Shown piece after piece: positions 7,985-19,559 of a stretch of 64,000 nucleotides of DNA; the stretch's first letter is position 1, and each line of letters begins with the position of its first letter. This DNA is from Larix kaempferi. Its lineage: Eukaryota > Streptophyta > Pinopsida > Pinales > Pinaceae. The stretch lies in the NCBI GenBank assembly GCA_027924585.1, contig BSBM01000826.1:16322001-16386000 (forward strand), in the 5' to 3' direction. The position numbers and the translations under genes are program-made. The notes under the pieces are model-generated. The model did not search any database. It was not told the DNA's origin and saw nothing but the letters and a program-made list of their open reading frames with translations.

Positions 7985-10440
7985 GGTTTGAAGGCTCTAC
8001 AATACCTGGAAGGTTTCTTAAATTAGTTACATTTTAAGAAGGTAGAAGCTAAAGCTTATGATCCTCATGGAATCATCTCCAAATAGAGAATAGAAAACAA
8101 AAATTATGCCTATGAGCCTATGCCAAGGTTTGATTGGAAGAGGATTACCAAATTATAAAGTTGGGAAGAAGTCCTAGCAGTCCAAAAGAGCATGGAAGAA
8201 CAAAGAGTTTCGGAGTAGTAGGCAGGACAGAAGAGGGGAGCTAAAGAGATTTCAATAGATATGGAAATTGATAATGTTGAGTAAGGTCCTCAAGCCAAAA
8301 GGGTTAGAATAGAAGGAGAGGTTGAACAAGCATTGGGGGTAGAAGATCAAGATAAAAATATTCCATGTGAGATAGTTGAAATGATACAACAACCTCCAGT
8401 AAATAGAAAGGGGTCAGTAATTAAATTTACCCACTACCCTTCTATAGAATTCACAGAGCCTCGGATGTTACAAATAGTACCTTTAGAATCACCTTTAGTA
8501 GGTCTAGTGCAAGTAAATACAGACTTGCAAAATAGATAAAAACATATAAGAGAAGGAAGTGTTAAAATGATAAATGATACCAGGAAGAAAATAGGTACAT
8601 CAGGGAAGAGATTGATCACAATAGAATATCACAAAAGTGACACTTTGAGATGGTATGTGATAGATCCTATCGTGCCCCATACCACTAGCCTCGATGATTG
8701 GAAAGCTAATGAATACCGAGTAGACTTCAGCTAATTTGAAAATTTTGAAAAATTAGATTTCTACAAGTAGGCTAGTGACATAATATGTAAGGAGGTGGTA
8801 CAATTTGTCAAAGTAGAGAAAAATCTTAGGACATCTTTGGAGAAGTTTGAATAGCTTTGGAAGGCAGAAAAAGTGATAGTTAGAGAAAAGCAAGGAAGAA
8901 TCAAGGAGCTAGAAAACAAAGTAATGGCCTTAAGAGTTAATCCAACTGATGAGTCCCATGCTAACTCAATATTGGAGGAAAAAGATAATGAAATATACCA
9001 CCTCAATAAAAATTTGAATATGCCTGGAAGTCAACCAGTTCAGACCCCTTAACTTTGACAAGCTCAAGAAGAAAATGAAAAAATGTATGCTAATATGGTG
9101 CATTTCAAGCAGTTAGTTGAAGAGAAGGAAAAACAAATAGATGAGCTTAAGTGGCATATTGCCTCACTCAACTTACAAAGGACCACATTATCCAATGAAT
9201 GTGTCACTCAAGGTTTACCTCCTAGCATCTAAGAAGCAGGCCAACCTGCAGGAGAGACATAGAAAATAGAAAGAGAGCTTGAGAAGTAGGATGAAGATAA
9301 AGAGGTAATTGATGTGATGGATGAAGATACTCAAACTCAATAACCTACAAAAGAGCGTGTTGACAAATAAAATAAGATAAAAAATTTGGAGGCTAAAGTA
9401 AGCCAGGAAGATGAGTGAATTGTGGAGCTTGAAGGAGACATTAGCAAGAGAGAAGATGACATGCAAGAATTGGAAACTAAGATAAAAGAGCTTAAGGGTG
9501 AAATTACTAAGCTCAATTTGGATATAGAAGGGGAATCTTTGGTTAGAAGAACAAATCATACCTTGTGGGATAATATATCCTAGCTATTCATGAATGAGTG
9601 GGACCATTGTGAGGTCATCCAAGATGAACTGGAAACCTATAAAGCATTCAAAGAAGAAGTCACAATGGTGTAAACAGTGCAGATAATAGAAAATTTGAAT
9701 AGCAGAAGTAAACCACGGCTAGAGGAATTACAGATTACAAATATAACACAGCTAATCAAGGTGGCTAAGCAAATGGTAATGAAGAGGACTCCATTGAAAA
9801 GAGCCTAGATCAATATGAAATTATTGGATGATGATATAAATGCTTTTAAAAGCATGTTTGATAAATTCATAAAATTTGGGTTTCCACATCCATGAGATGG
9901 TAATGAATAAATTTTCCCCAAAGAAGAATATAAGGCTACATTGACACATAAAAGAAATGAGTTGCCTCAAACTGATGCCTTAGAAGGAATCATAACTGGA
10001 GATAGGGTTACTAACAAGTTGAAACCTCAATTTCAAATATGAATCCATTTGAAGAGATTATGAAATGAGCATGGACCTATATACTATGAGAAAAAAATTG
10101 ATGTTAAAATAGCCCTAGAGGCATTGAAGGATCATCCAATTCCATTTGGCAAGGATTGGCATGCAATGTCAAATATTCCCAAGTAATTCCACCTCAAAGA
10201 AAATTCAAAGGGAAAACTTCCAGCATGCCACAAGGACACTTAAGTCGACAACAATTTCCTATAATGCCAGGTCAATTTGTGGGCCAGCCAACTCCTTTGG
10301 ATTTAATGCCACCTAGAGGGCAGGTGAATGTGTAGATGATGCACCAAATGAGGGCACAAGCTAGAATACCTCTAGCTAATCAACCAACATGTCATGTTTT
10401 TGGACAACCATATGTATAACATAAGGTATACATGAGAGGC
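7985..10440 (+). pseudogene. Decayed coiled-coil reading frame, possibly a retroelement ORF
   Basis: One plus-strand frame (phase of 8333) stays readable from about 7985 to about 10170 through roughly twenty in-frame stops with few or no indels. It then shifts once and continues to about 10440. Landmarks are YEPMPRFDWKRI near 8110, TLRWYVIDPIVPHTTSLDDW near 8640, long heptad-rich stretches (RIKELENKV, EEKEKQIDELKWHI, MQELETKIKELKGEITKLN) at 8900-9530, and a proline/glutamine-rich tail with FPIMPGQF near 10256. The coiled coil plus P/Q-rich tail is gag-like, but I do not recognise the family. The 5' end is cut by the LTR of element 1, which appears to have inserted here. Confidence 0.5.
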
Positions 10441-11390
10441 AAGACAAAGATTACCAATGACAGAAATAAAAGCGCAAGTAAAAAGAGTTAAAAAAAAAAG
10501 AGTAAAAAGATACTGGTCAGTTAGAAAATTAAAAGTGAAAGGGACATATTTACAAGTTTGTTTCAAATTAGTTAAGCTCAACATAATTAGGTTACTCCTA
10601 AGAGATATATAATGTAATCCAAGTGCATAAATCGAGGCTGGCAATTTTTAGAGGGACTCTATCAGTTGTTGAGTCGATGAACTATTTTGTAATGTATATT
10701 TTTGTCTGCGATTAAGCTTGTAGTGCTATAGAGATGTTTTTACTCTATATTTTGTCTATCTTCTTTGTTACCTTACACTTATATGTCCATGTATACTCTC
10801 ATGAGATGTCAATAAAGTTCTGAGTAACAGATTTAGCTCCATATTGTGTTAGTGATATGATATATTGATGAATGTTGAAATTAATTTTGGATATTTCAAA
10901 TTTTTTGACCTATGATCCAATTTCAAAGCTTTTATGAGATATAGCAGCATTTGAAGTCTTCTCTTATTGTTGTTTCCATGAATGTCTTATTTCTTGAAAA
11001 TTCATAAATAAGCTCATGATTTTCAATATATATTGTTTATAAACTATTGAATTCTTTAATTCAAATCTTAGTACATTTATGCTTTCATTAGGTTCAAAGA
11101 GATTTGTCCTACATGCACCTCTTATACCTATTTTTGTCTCCATCTACTAAATTTCATCCTCACTCTCAACCAAAAGTACTGTTACACTCTGAAATATTCC
11201 TCTACAATCATTTTAGACTGTCAAAATTGTTCATAAATATTCACTTACAAAGATATTTCAAGAAATATCTTTTTACGTACAATTCCACATAGATTCAACT
11301 CAAAAATATTTAAAAAAATTGAGTTCTCTTATGCCCTGGCGTATACTATTTCAGTCTAATACATCTCAGTGAACAACAGGTTGAATAGAC
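10441..11390. other. AT-rich, no gene; possible 3' untranslated tail with AATAAA
   Basis: The stretch after the coiled-coil relic is AT-rich and stop-rich on both strands. An AATAAA at about 10811 follows a T-rich tail and could be the old polyadenylation signal of the relic. From about 11000 downward the minus strand is probably the decayed 3' part of element 2. Confidence 0.35.
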
Positions 11391-11399
11391 TGTTGTGAA

Positions 11400-12404
11400 A
11401 TTATAGGTTGTTTAGGAGAAAAATATAATTAAGACACAGACCATGCTCTGTGTACCTCTATAATAGTAGGGCATAGATGACAAAGGTGATCCCCTTTGCA
11501 AAGCTTACAAGGGAACTTAGGCTTGCAGCCTAATCATTTAGATTTCTCAATAGTGTAAATATCTCCAACGTGACTCGCACTGGCTGGTTTCCCCCCCCGA
11601 CAAGACTTGCAACAGTTGGTTTCTTGTACCCAACATGAATTGCAGTTGTTGGTATCTTGTCACCAATATGAATTGCAGTGACCAGTGACTTGTCATTAAA
11701 ATGATTCACGGTGATCAATGATGTGTCCTCAACATGAATCACAGTGGTTGATGAAATACATTTAGTATGACTTACAGTGACTGAAATTTTTCCCCCGGCA
11801 TGGCTTCTAGAGGATGGTTGTGGGTTTCCAGTATGACTTACAGTGATTGAAATTTTTCTCCCAGCATGACCTCTAGAGGTTGGTTGCAGGTTTTCAGTAT
11901 GACTTGTAGTACTATATGAGTGCCTCCAACATGATCTCTAGTGGTTGGTTGTGGGCTTACACTATGACTAGTAGTGATTGGATTAGTGCCCCCGGTATGA
12001 CCTCCATAGGATGGGGAGTTTCCCCCAGCATGAACTCCAAAAGCTAGGAAGTTTCCCCCTTGTCTTCACATCTTATTCTAATTCTTCCTCCATCTATTCC
12101 TTTTAGACTTCTAGTTACAAGTATCAAAACTTTCACCACATGAGGTAGAAGGAGGAGGATAAGATGTCCCTGGTGAACAAGGAAAAGGGATTTGATGCCC
12201 TTGATATAAAGTGCTTACTTGAGAATCATCAGGATAATTCAAGACATTCGGAGTGGAAAACAAACAAACTGAAAGCTCCAAGGTGAATCCATGAAGATTC
12301 AAAGTGGCCATCAAGGGAGCACCAACGTTCCCAACAAATGGAAAAACATGAGGATCCCCTTGAACATGGGTCCTGTGATTGGTGTCCATAGGAACTGTAG
12401 CCAT
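11400..12404 (-). pseudogene. Gag-like protein of element 2 with 11-residue repeats and zinc knuckle
   Basis: The frame opens at an ATG at 12404 (MATVPMDTNHRTH) and encodes GAPLMATLNLHGFTLEL, closely resembling element 3 (DPPLMATLNLLG) and a segment of the element 1 polyprotein (MATLSLPGLTLGL). After 97 codons it is frameshifted. The downstream array encodes TAIHIGDK-type units, and near 11500 a short-spaced zinc knuckle, CKLCKGDHLCHLC, stays intact. A nucleic-acid-binding capsid role is inferred from the knuckle. One 32-base unit in the array accounts for one frame change. Confidence 0.55.
11569..12062. repeat. 33-bp tandem array encoding an 11-residue histidine repeat
   Basis: The plus-strand core ATGA-CTTACAGT and variants recurs with its ATG at 11635, 11668, 11701, 11734, 11767, 11800, 11833, 11866, 11899, 11931, 11964, 11997 and 12030, plus weaker units at 11602 and about 11569. 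The period is 33 bases, with one 32-base step at 11899-11931. On the minus strand, in the gag frame, units read like TAIHIGDKIPT with one histidine every 11 residues. Confidence 0.85.
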
Positions 12405-12410
12405 GATTCA

Positions 12411-14053
12411 AAAAATAAGAAATCTATAAGGATAACTAAACAAATAAATCACATCACTAAAAAATGCTAAATGGAACAACATAGGCAAACAAGGATCTTT
12501 CAAAAATTGGCATGGGTTGATTAAGTCCCAAAACAAAAAACAAAGGTATGAGATGTAGTTACCAAGACCTCTGCTAACAATCCTTCTTGGTGAAAGTCTC
12601 CCAGAAAGGTACGGGACACACTCCAAGGATATTGATAGTTTGGTTCAACTTCTTCCTCAAGTATTGCAAGAAACCCCTTGCATTCACCTAGGTGGTCCCT
12701 AGGAAAAGCAACTAAGGCTACCAACTTGTAATCAACGTACATGGGAACAGTAAATGGTTGGGATTGTATGTATGGGAAGGGTAATTGATACCAAAGCTTC
12801 AAAAGCACTAACACCACAAAGGGCCCAAGTTGGTACAAGTGAATCCCTCATACACGCAAATCCCACAAATGCTTAATTAATAATTAGAGGGACAATATCC
12901 TCAAATTAACTTCACATGATCTCGTGCTTGACTCTTGTTTGAGAGGAGATTCCCAGCCACACCTATACGGCAGTTGGATTTTTCCTATCCTTAGTCAGAC
13001 ACCTATGTTTCACAGTTCAAAATCCTTAGTGTGTTTTCTTTCACTCTAATCCAAGGCTCTAGCCTGTACTAGTTGGTGAACCCTATAAATCCAAAACTTC
13101 TTGTAAATTTTAGATTAACCTTTTTCTTAATGGTTGTTGTGTGAAAAAATGGCATTCTCAAGTGAAAATAAAATAAAAAAGATACTACTTGCAAATGGAA
13201 AATACAACTTAAGCCTTTGAAATAGTTACTGGACCATAAATAACTTTCAAAAAGAAAGAAAAACCAAGCATAACCTTTCAAAATTTTAAGTAAGATGCAA
13301 TTTTTTAAGGAAATTACTGTAACCAAAGCAATCAATTCTTTATAATTTTCATGAGATAATGTTAATGAAAGCAATATCATATTTTTCTTTTATGAAAAAC
13401 ACTCCCAAAAACATCAAACTACCCAAAAGATTCCTAAATGAACTGAAAGCAAACTATGATTTCAAACAAAATTGAATTTTCTATTCCATTCAATGCATAA
13501 TAAAAAAACACACTGAATAATTATTTTCAAGACTTAAAAAGTAGAATTTGGAAAATCTAAGAAAGACCTGATAAACCTAAAAAACCAAAAAGAGAAAAAA
13601 AGAAATTTGTTTACCCTATTTTTAGGACAACCAGGACATATACGCACCCTTCCTAAAGGTAGCCCACATATATACCTGGCATAATTAAAGGAAGCTCATG
13701 TATACGTGCCCTACACTTTTGAAATCGTGTATTTCGAGTGATATACATGCATGTCTACATGGTAGCATGCATATGCAAATGAAAACATTGAAAAATAACA
13801 AAAATTGCCTCCTACGGGCACATATGTGACTATACACACAACTGGGTGCATATATATGCTTCTTAGAGCACTATAGCATGCGTATGTGTGTGGAAAAAGC
13901 AAAAAAATAAAATTCAAGTTTCAATAAGCACAAAAGCTTTTCCTTAGAGGCTCTAAAATAGAATTTAAACTTCTGCAAAAAACTTTTACAGGAAGAGAGA
14001 ACAAAAAGCAACAAGAAAACCACACAACCTTATATTAACCCAAAATGAGACAT
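12411..14053 (-). other. Leader of element 2, no gene seen
   Basis: This lies between PBS and gag-like start. A 105-codon minus frame (12838-12521) just upstream of the gag start could be a small leader ORF of the kind Ogre elements carry, but it has no recognisable motif. The rest is AT-rich and closed on both strands. Confidence 0.3.
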
Positions 14054-14070
14054 CCCGAGTGGAGTCGCCA
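14054..14070 (-). other. Primer binding site of element 2 (tRNA-Arg type)
   Basis: The minus strand reads TGGCGACTCCACTCGGG. The first 12 bases match the complement of the 3' end of plant tRNA-Arg, as in element 1. The LTR end (TG on the plus strand) is at 14075. Confidence 0.7.
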
Positions 14071-14074
14071 ATTT

Positions 14075-15330
14075 TGTTTTAGGGAAAATCCCCTAATGGC
14101 TATGGGTTGGAGCCATCACATACTGCAGTGCCCCATAAAAATAATTCAAACAATCTTTTCAAAAATGCAATTAAAGAGATTTGCAATTATTTAGAAATTT
14201 GAAAACAAAGGATAAATTCCTACTTATGGTCCAATGGTTGTAGAAGATCCCTCTTTCGAATTTCGATCCAATTGTATCCTTAGAAACCTCCTACCATCAA
14301 CGCAAACATAGATACAAGTAGAAAACTACAAATATAATAGATTAATCCCAAATAAATATGTTAAATTAACAAGATAATAAAGAGCAAGAACTTAACACAT
14401 CATAGGACAAGAAAGATAATTATTTATATAAAATAAACAACAAGATACAATATGGATGTCACATGTTCTCAATTGGGGCATTGTTCTAAACCGGAATCTG
14501 AGTTCTTCCACCCGGGACGCACACATACACAACTCCTTCGTGCTCCAAAGACGATCCCAAAGAAACAAGACTATAGTTTATTAGCGGGATAATGAATGGA
14601 GATTGCTGGAAATGCAAATTTCTAGATATGGGGGAATGATATGCATACATGGGAATAAGGTTTATGGATTCAAATGGAAGAATTTCAACATAAAGATGCT
14701 ATAATGCTCTCTCCTCCTTCTCATGCTTTCCTCGGCTTCTTTTATACTTTTGGGGAGATAGTTAGGGAAGTTTGGGTGGTTATCTATGGGAAAGAGAGAG
14801 TTGAAAAACCGTAAAATTGTCTTCACATTTCCCAAGATTTATTATTTTTTACCTTCAAAATAGGGCATATGCGTGATGTACATTGGCATATTTCAAAATG
14901 TTGTAGGAAAATGAATATATAGACATGAATATGCACATAGATATTAAGACATCATTTTGCATCAAAGTATGTGGACAAGAGAAGTCTTCTAGAAGGTTCC
15001 ATACTTGCTTAACATTTCTCATGTTAACATACAAAATGGTGCCACATGTTAAAGTCCGCTTTGTGTTTATTATAATATGGTCTGATGGGGTTGCCTTATG
15101 TTAGTGATTGGTACTATACATGTGGGCATGTCCAAGCCATGTGTTGAAGAGTGTGATACTTTCTAGATGCTCCAATCCCTAATGTAGTCTCTTGTACATC
15201 GTCAATGTTGGGGTACACCATGCTAATAATAATAAATTCTAACACATATTTAGTGTTGGTGCTTCAACCACTTGTGACAATTAGATTAGTAGCAAAGTGC
15301 TCTACAACCCAGTATGGGGGAGATGTTGTC
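14075..15330 (-). repeat. Putative LTR of element 2, distal border unresolved
   Basis: The inner end is set by the PBS and reads TGTTTTAGGG on the plus strand. A TATA box (TATAAAAGAAGCC on the minus strand, about 14735-14745) supports an LTR here. No second copy is in the window, so the outer end, perhaps 15.2-15.33 kb, is a guess. Confidence 0.4.
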
Positions 15331-15359
15331 ACATAACTTAGCCTTATGTACCAAAAATA

Positions 15360-15640
15360 AAAAGTAACTAAAAAAATTCATGTTCGCTCATAAAATAAAA
15401 AAAATTAAAACCAAATAAAATGTAATTAAAAAAATCCATGTTGGCTCATAAAAAAAAATTAAACCAAATAAAATGTTTGCACCCAGAGTAGAGAGTAGCC
15501 AGGAAAAATTAAAACTGAATAGAATGTAACTAGAAAATCCATGTTGGCTCATAAAATAAAAATTTAAAGCCAAAAAATGTTATTAAAAAAATCCATGTTG
15601 ACTCATAAAATACAAAAATAAAAACCAACATAAATTCATC
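15360..15640. repeat. AT-rich tandem repeat, about 55 bp
   Basis: The phrase CCATGTTGGCTCATAAAA with A-rich spacer recurs at about 15379, 15437, 15540 and 15594, giving spacings of 58, 103 (one interrupted double unit) and 54. No coding potential. Confidence 0.6.
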
Positions 15641-15818
15641 TTAAACCAAGATCTATGCAAAAAAAAAACTACACCCACAAAAACAATTTACACTTCAAAC
15701 TGTAATTTACTATACAAATTTTACTGAAAATTGTGTCTCATATACAAACAATTCCATCATAACCCTTAATATACAAGTCTTTGAGTTATAATTATGTATA
15801 ATGACTAAAATAACAAAT

Positions 15819-15823
<5 letters not shown>

Positions 15824-15855
<32 letters not shown>
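15824..15855. repeat. (TA)16 microsatellite
   Basis: Uninterrupted TA dinucleotides over 32 bases. Confidence 0.95.
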
Positions 15856-15856
<1 letters not shown>

Positions 15857-15859
15857 CTA

Positions 15860-18040
15860 TTTCTCATCCCAACTACTAAATAAACAACTAAATTTAAATT
15901 ATAATTTCATAATAATTTTAATTTATCACTTTACAGTCAACTCTAAAAATGAATAAATAAAAATGCTATCATTAAAGTGTAATTTCATAATAACTTAATT
16001 TACCATTTCTTCTCCTTTAAAGTCAACTCTAAAAATTTAAAAATGAAAAATTAAGGAAAACAATAGATTCTTTGATGGTCTTTCCAACCATTTCAATTTA
16101 TCACTTCATAAATTCCAAATTTAATTTCACCTTCCAAACAATTTCAATTTATTACTTCATTTATTTTCAATGAATTTCACTTCAAACTACTTTCTAAGAA
16201 AAAATGAATGGATAATTTTTTTATTTTTTTTTGGTTAGTGATACTCCTTACTTGCAGGGTTTATCTTTGTCTAAAAACCATAATTTTTTTAATAAATTAT
16301 GACTACTGAAATTTCTTGAAGGATTCTTTTCTGGTATGTGCACCTGAAACAAAATGCACACAGCAAAGTATAGCCATCCAATATGAAAACTAGGAAACCA
16401 AATTTGGATGCATTTATGTAATTGGAATCTTAAAATGTTGTTGCTACACCAAAAATTTGTAGTATTTTGGAGAATGCTGAAAAAATTAAATCCATAAAAT
16501 AAATCTTGACAATATAAGTTATCTATATAACAATCAGAATTTAACATGTAAATCTCTACATAACCACCATACTTATACAGTTTATAGTAGAAAATGTTCC
16601 AATACTGCTAAGTAATGAAGAACTACCAGCATAGATCCATCTAAAGAGAATCTACCAAGAGTTGAGAGGGATCAAATCTTTCCAAGTACAAATCTATTTT
16701 TAGAGTCAAGTGTTGATTAAGATTTTAATTTATCTAATTTGTGTAGTTTTATATATATATATAAGGCTATAAATATTTTAAATTAATTTGAGCCTGCATG
16801 TTTTTTTTATAATATTTTATTTTTTTTAAAAAGACACATGTTATCTTCAGGATGAGAACTGAAGGAGTTACACATCCTCCCCCTACTCGGCTGTAGAATG
16901 TGCCTCCTCAACCCAATAATGTTTCCACATTCCACATATGTTTACAGTGTTTGACAATCGACCGATTTGTTCCATTCATTGGAATAATAATGAACAGAAG
17001 AGCTATAACGTTTCCACCCATCTCAAGTGACGGTGCTGAAAAAGACTGACAAGAGATTACAGGGAGGGCCACTTCTTTGTGGTTGCGGTCTAAATGAATT
17101 CATTAGGCATTTGAATGAAATAGATGTACTTCAAACACAAAGATTGCGGGGTAGAAAGTGGGGAAAAGTGGTTTCTAACGTCACATACAGACTCACAAGT
17201 CCATTTAAATCTCTGTCAGTGGAAGGGTCGCAGAAAGAGACAGAGCACAGAGTAAAAACAACACACATATATTCCTTTTTAATTTTTGTGGCTATACTTC
17301 AACTTGACAACTTCGTTTCGATCACAAAGATCGATCTATTCCATCCAACAATCAGTCAAAATCCAACGAAAAAAACGACCAGAAAATAAGATTTCCGTTT
17401 GTTACACGAATACCCTAATCCATAAACATTCACATCTCCACTTGCTGGGCTCATTAAATGTATGATGTAGAGCGTCCACCAACTTAGATGTATATGTATA
17501 TATATTTTTTCGTTCGCTGTAAAGGCCTAAACTTGTACTTTGCTGGCCAATAAATAGCAAGAGGGGGTGGGGTATCTTGATAGGCCATTGGATCTTCAGA
17601 TTTTACTGCAAGCATTATGGTCGATAGACAATTGGACCTTGAGATTTTAATGAAAGATGTAGACCCTGCAAAAAAGCTGCCGTGCTTGATGCGCCGGGAA
17701 TCTGTGTGTGTCCGCCTGTCGTCATTGTCTGCGTAATATATGAACATAGGAATATGAATATGTAAGTTGGGAAGCGACAGTTAACAAAATACTAAATCCA
17801 GAAGGAAAAAATAAATAATGCCATCTCAAAGAATGTGACTCTCTCTGTACAATCTGCCTGAAATCATTTCTAAGTATATCTTGCCCATTAGTTTTAGGAA
17901 ACAAACAGAGATTATGAAGCTGTAGAAGTATACTTGTAGTTAGCCATTAGAGGCCGATAGTTTGAGCTTGAGAGTCCTTTTCGTGTTGGCTGCTCCTGCC
18001 TAGAAAAGTAGGTTATGTTATGTTTGTTTTATCTCTACGG
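15860..18040. other. AT-rich spacer, no gene seen
   Basis: Only short frames with no motif. The plus frame 17027-17389 (120 codons) has slightly higher GC, but no codon pattern or domain I recognise. Confidence 0.4.
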
Positions 18041-18096
18041 GCACGCAAAAGGGCACTGCAATCAGATGTGGTGAAACTGGCAAAGTTGGATAGGGA

Positions 18097-18315
18097 GTGT
18101 TTGAACTTAAGTTCGAAGACAGTGGGATTGTGTCATGTTATAGCGACGGGTCATGGCATGCGCTGCTGTGCTTGTACGTAACAAGCTCCCCGGTCCCGCC
18201 TGGGATCGAATACTTCGACAATGAAACAATCCACCCATTTCGTTTCAGCATGCGTACTCACCAGTGGGTCCTTCAATACAAAGTTCGTACACCTCCATAT
18301 CCAGAAGGATCTTAA
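18097..18315 (+). other. Unassigned frame, possible gene fragment
   Basis: A 72-codon frame (starting MFELKFEDSG, including FSMRTHQWVLQYK) with higher GC and a more protein-like composition than its surroundings. I do not recognise it. It has no obvious splice sites or promoter and could be chance or an exon remnant. Confidence 0.2.
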
Positions 18316-18349
18316 AATTACCTAATGCATTTGGATTATCCTACAGGTT

Positions 18350-18475
18350 GCAAGTTTTCTTTACATATTTGCTAGGGTTTTGCTCTGGGTTTGAAGTTTT
18401 TGAGCAAGTTTTAGGGTTTTGCTCTAGGTTTGAAGTTTTTGAGCAAGTTTTCTTTACAAATTTGGTAGGGTTTTG
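18350..18475. repeat. Direct repeat, about 46 bp, 2.5 copies
   Basis: The phrase TAGGGTTTTGCTCT-GG-TTTGAAG followed by TTTTTGAGCAAG is present twice in tandem, with a partial third TAGGGTTTTGCC. Confidence 0.6.
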
Positions 18476-18656
18476 CCATCTCATGGTTGAAATTACAAGT
18501 TTTAAGGACTTAAAAATGGATATAAATTTCCAAATTTTCATTATCGAAATTGTTATTTTCCATTGTCAAACTCTCTCTCCATGCAGAATGTATGAATGAT
18601 TTTAATAACTCCCACCAAGCTGAGCAGCCTAAGGGACCAAAAGAACCAGAGCCCTA

Positions 18657-19170
18657 ACTCCTCTCCATATTCTTTCCCATGTAGGATCTTCTGCTGTAAA
18701 TCTTGACTAGAAGACTTGCAATCTGGTTGATCTTATCTTCTTCAAAAAGATGGTGCATGCTGTCCACCTTTAAGCTGTCTTCATATTGATTGAATGTGGA
18801 TATCCTGGTAGGCTGCACATTCCATAACAAAGTGCCACTCTGTCTCCACCACACCCTTATTGCACAATATGCAAGTTCTCTCTTCCCACACTTCCTTAGG
18901 TACCGTCCACTGAGCAACTAACAGCTTTGTTTTTCCTTTGATAGCTGCCCCTAAATATGGTTTCTCACAATTTGGGTTAAACTCTGTGATGAAGTAGTCT
19001 TTTTTAAGCCCATTGTGATTGGTCCACATGGCAATCCTGAATTTTTCAATCACTAAATTTTTTATTTCTTTCTTGATGTTAAGACATTCATGAAGTTTGA
19101 TATTCCACTCACTTAGCCAAGTTTTCTTTCTAGACCTAACTCCTTCTCTACAATTACGTTGAGCCAGCAT
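18657..19170 (-). pseudogene. 3' end of a LINE reverse transcriptase (zf-RVT region)
   Basis: The minus frame from 19170 encodes WTVPKEVWEERTCILC followed by NKGVVETEWHFVMECAAYQD. This is the C-x2-C...H-x4-C zinc-ribbon-like signature found at the C-terminus of plant LINE-type RTs. A frameshift near 18785 moves the frame, which continues as DSLKVDSMHHLFEEDKI to a stop near 18657. The catalytic RT core upstream is not present, consistent with a 5'-truncated LINE insertion. Assignment rests on this one motif and its context. Confidence 0.55.
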
Positions 19171-19236
19171 TGATTATCCATGTTTTCAACCCTCTTTATG
19201 TAGCTTATTAACTTGGTTATCACGGTTACCTACAGA

Positions 19237-19330
19237 GAGAAATAAGAAATGTTGGCTTCACCGTATAGAATAGACTTACTTCACCGTATAGAAATAAGAA
19301 ATGTTGGCTTCACCGTATAGAATAGAATTG
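19237..19330. repeat. Direct repeat with 52-bp period
   Basis: AGAAATAAGAAATGTTGGCT with the following TCACCGTATAGAATAGA occurs from about 19238 and again from 19290. Confidence 0.7.
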
Positions 19331-19559
19331 ACAAGGCGCTTACTTGAAAGAATGGATTGTCTGAGCCCAAATTTTGAAAAGCGTGCTATTCTTGAATAGT
19401 GCATCAGGAGTGCTTTTTGTTTTCATAGCTGGCGTCATCTGGGAATCTTTGCGGGCTTCCCAGTCAACCCCAGTTATGGCAGGCAGATTGAGATAACAAA
19501 CATCCACATTTGGTAGGTGCACCGAATTCTGATCTGACATTTGAGCCAATTACAGTGCA

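Larger units (their letters stand above)
11391..15330 (-). mobile_element. Element 2: degenerate relative of the Tat-like clade
   Basis: On the minus strand: LTR end at 14075, tRNA-Arg PBS (14070-14054), leader, gag-like start at 12404, 33-bp repeat array, and a zinc knuckle near 11500. No RT, RNase H or integrase can be recognised before 10.6 kb. The gag-like start, the 11-residue repeats and the knuckle match element 3 on the opposite strand at the other end of the window. The upper LTR border is not resolved, and 15330 is an estimate. Confidence 0.55.

Noticed and set aside
7985-10170. Stop codons read as glutamine (alternative code)
   Set aside because: Every other element and frame here is read with the standard code, and plant nuclei do not recode TAA/TAG.
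17027-17389. 120-codon plus frame as a gene
   Set aside because: No domain, promoter or splice signals; composition does not clearly differ from non-coding neighbours.
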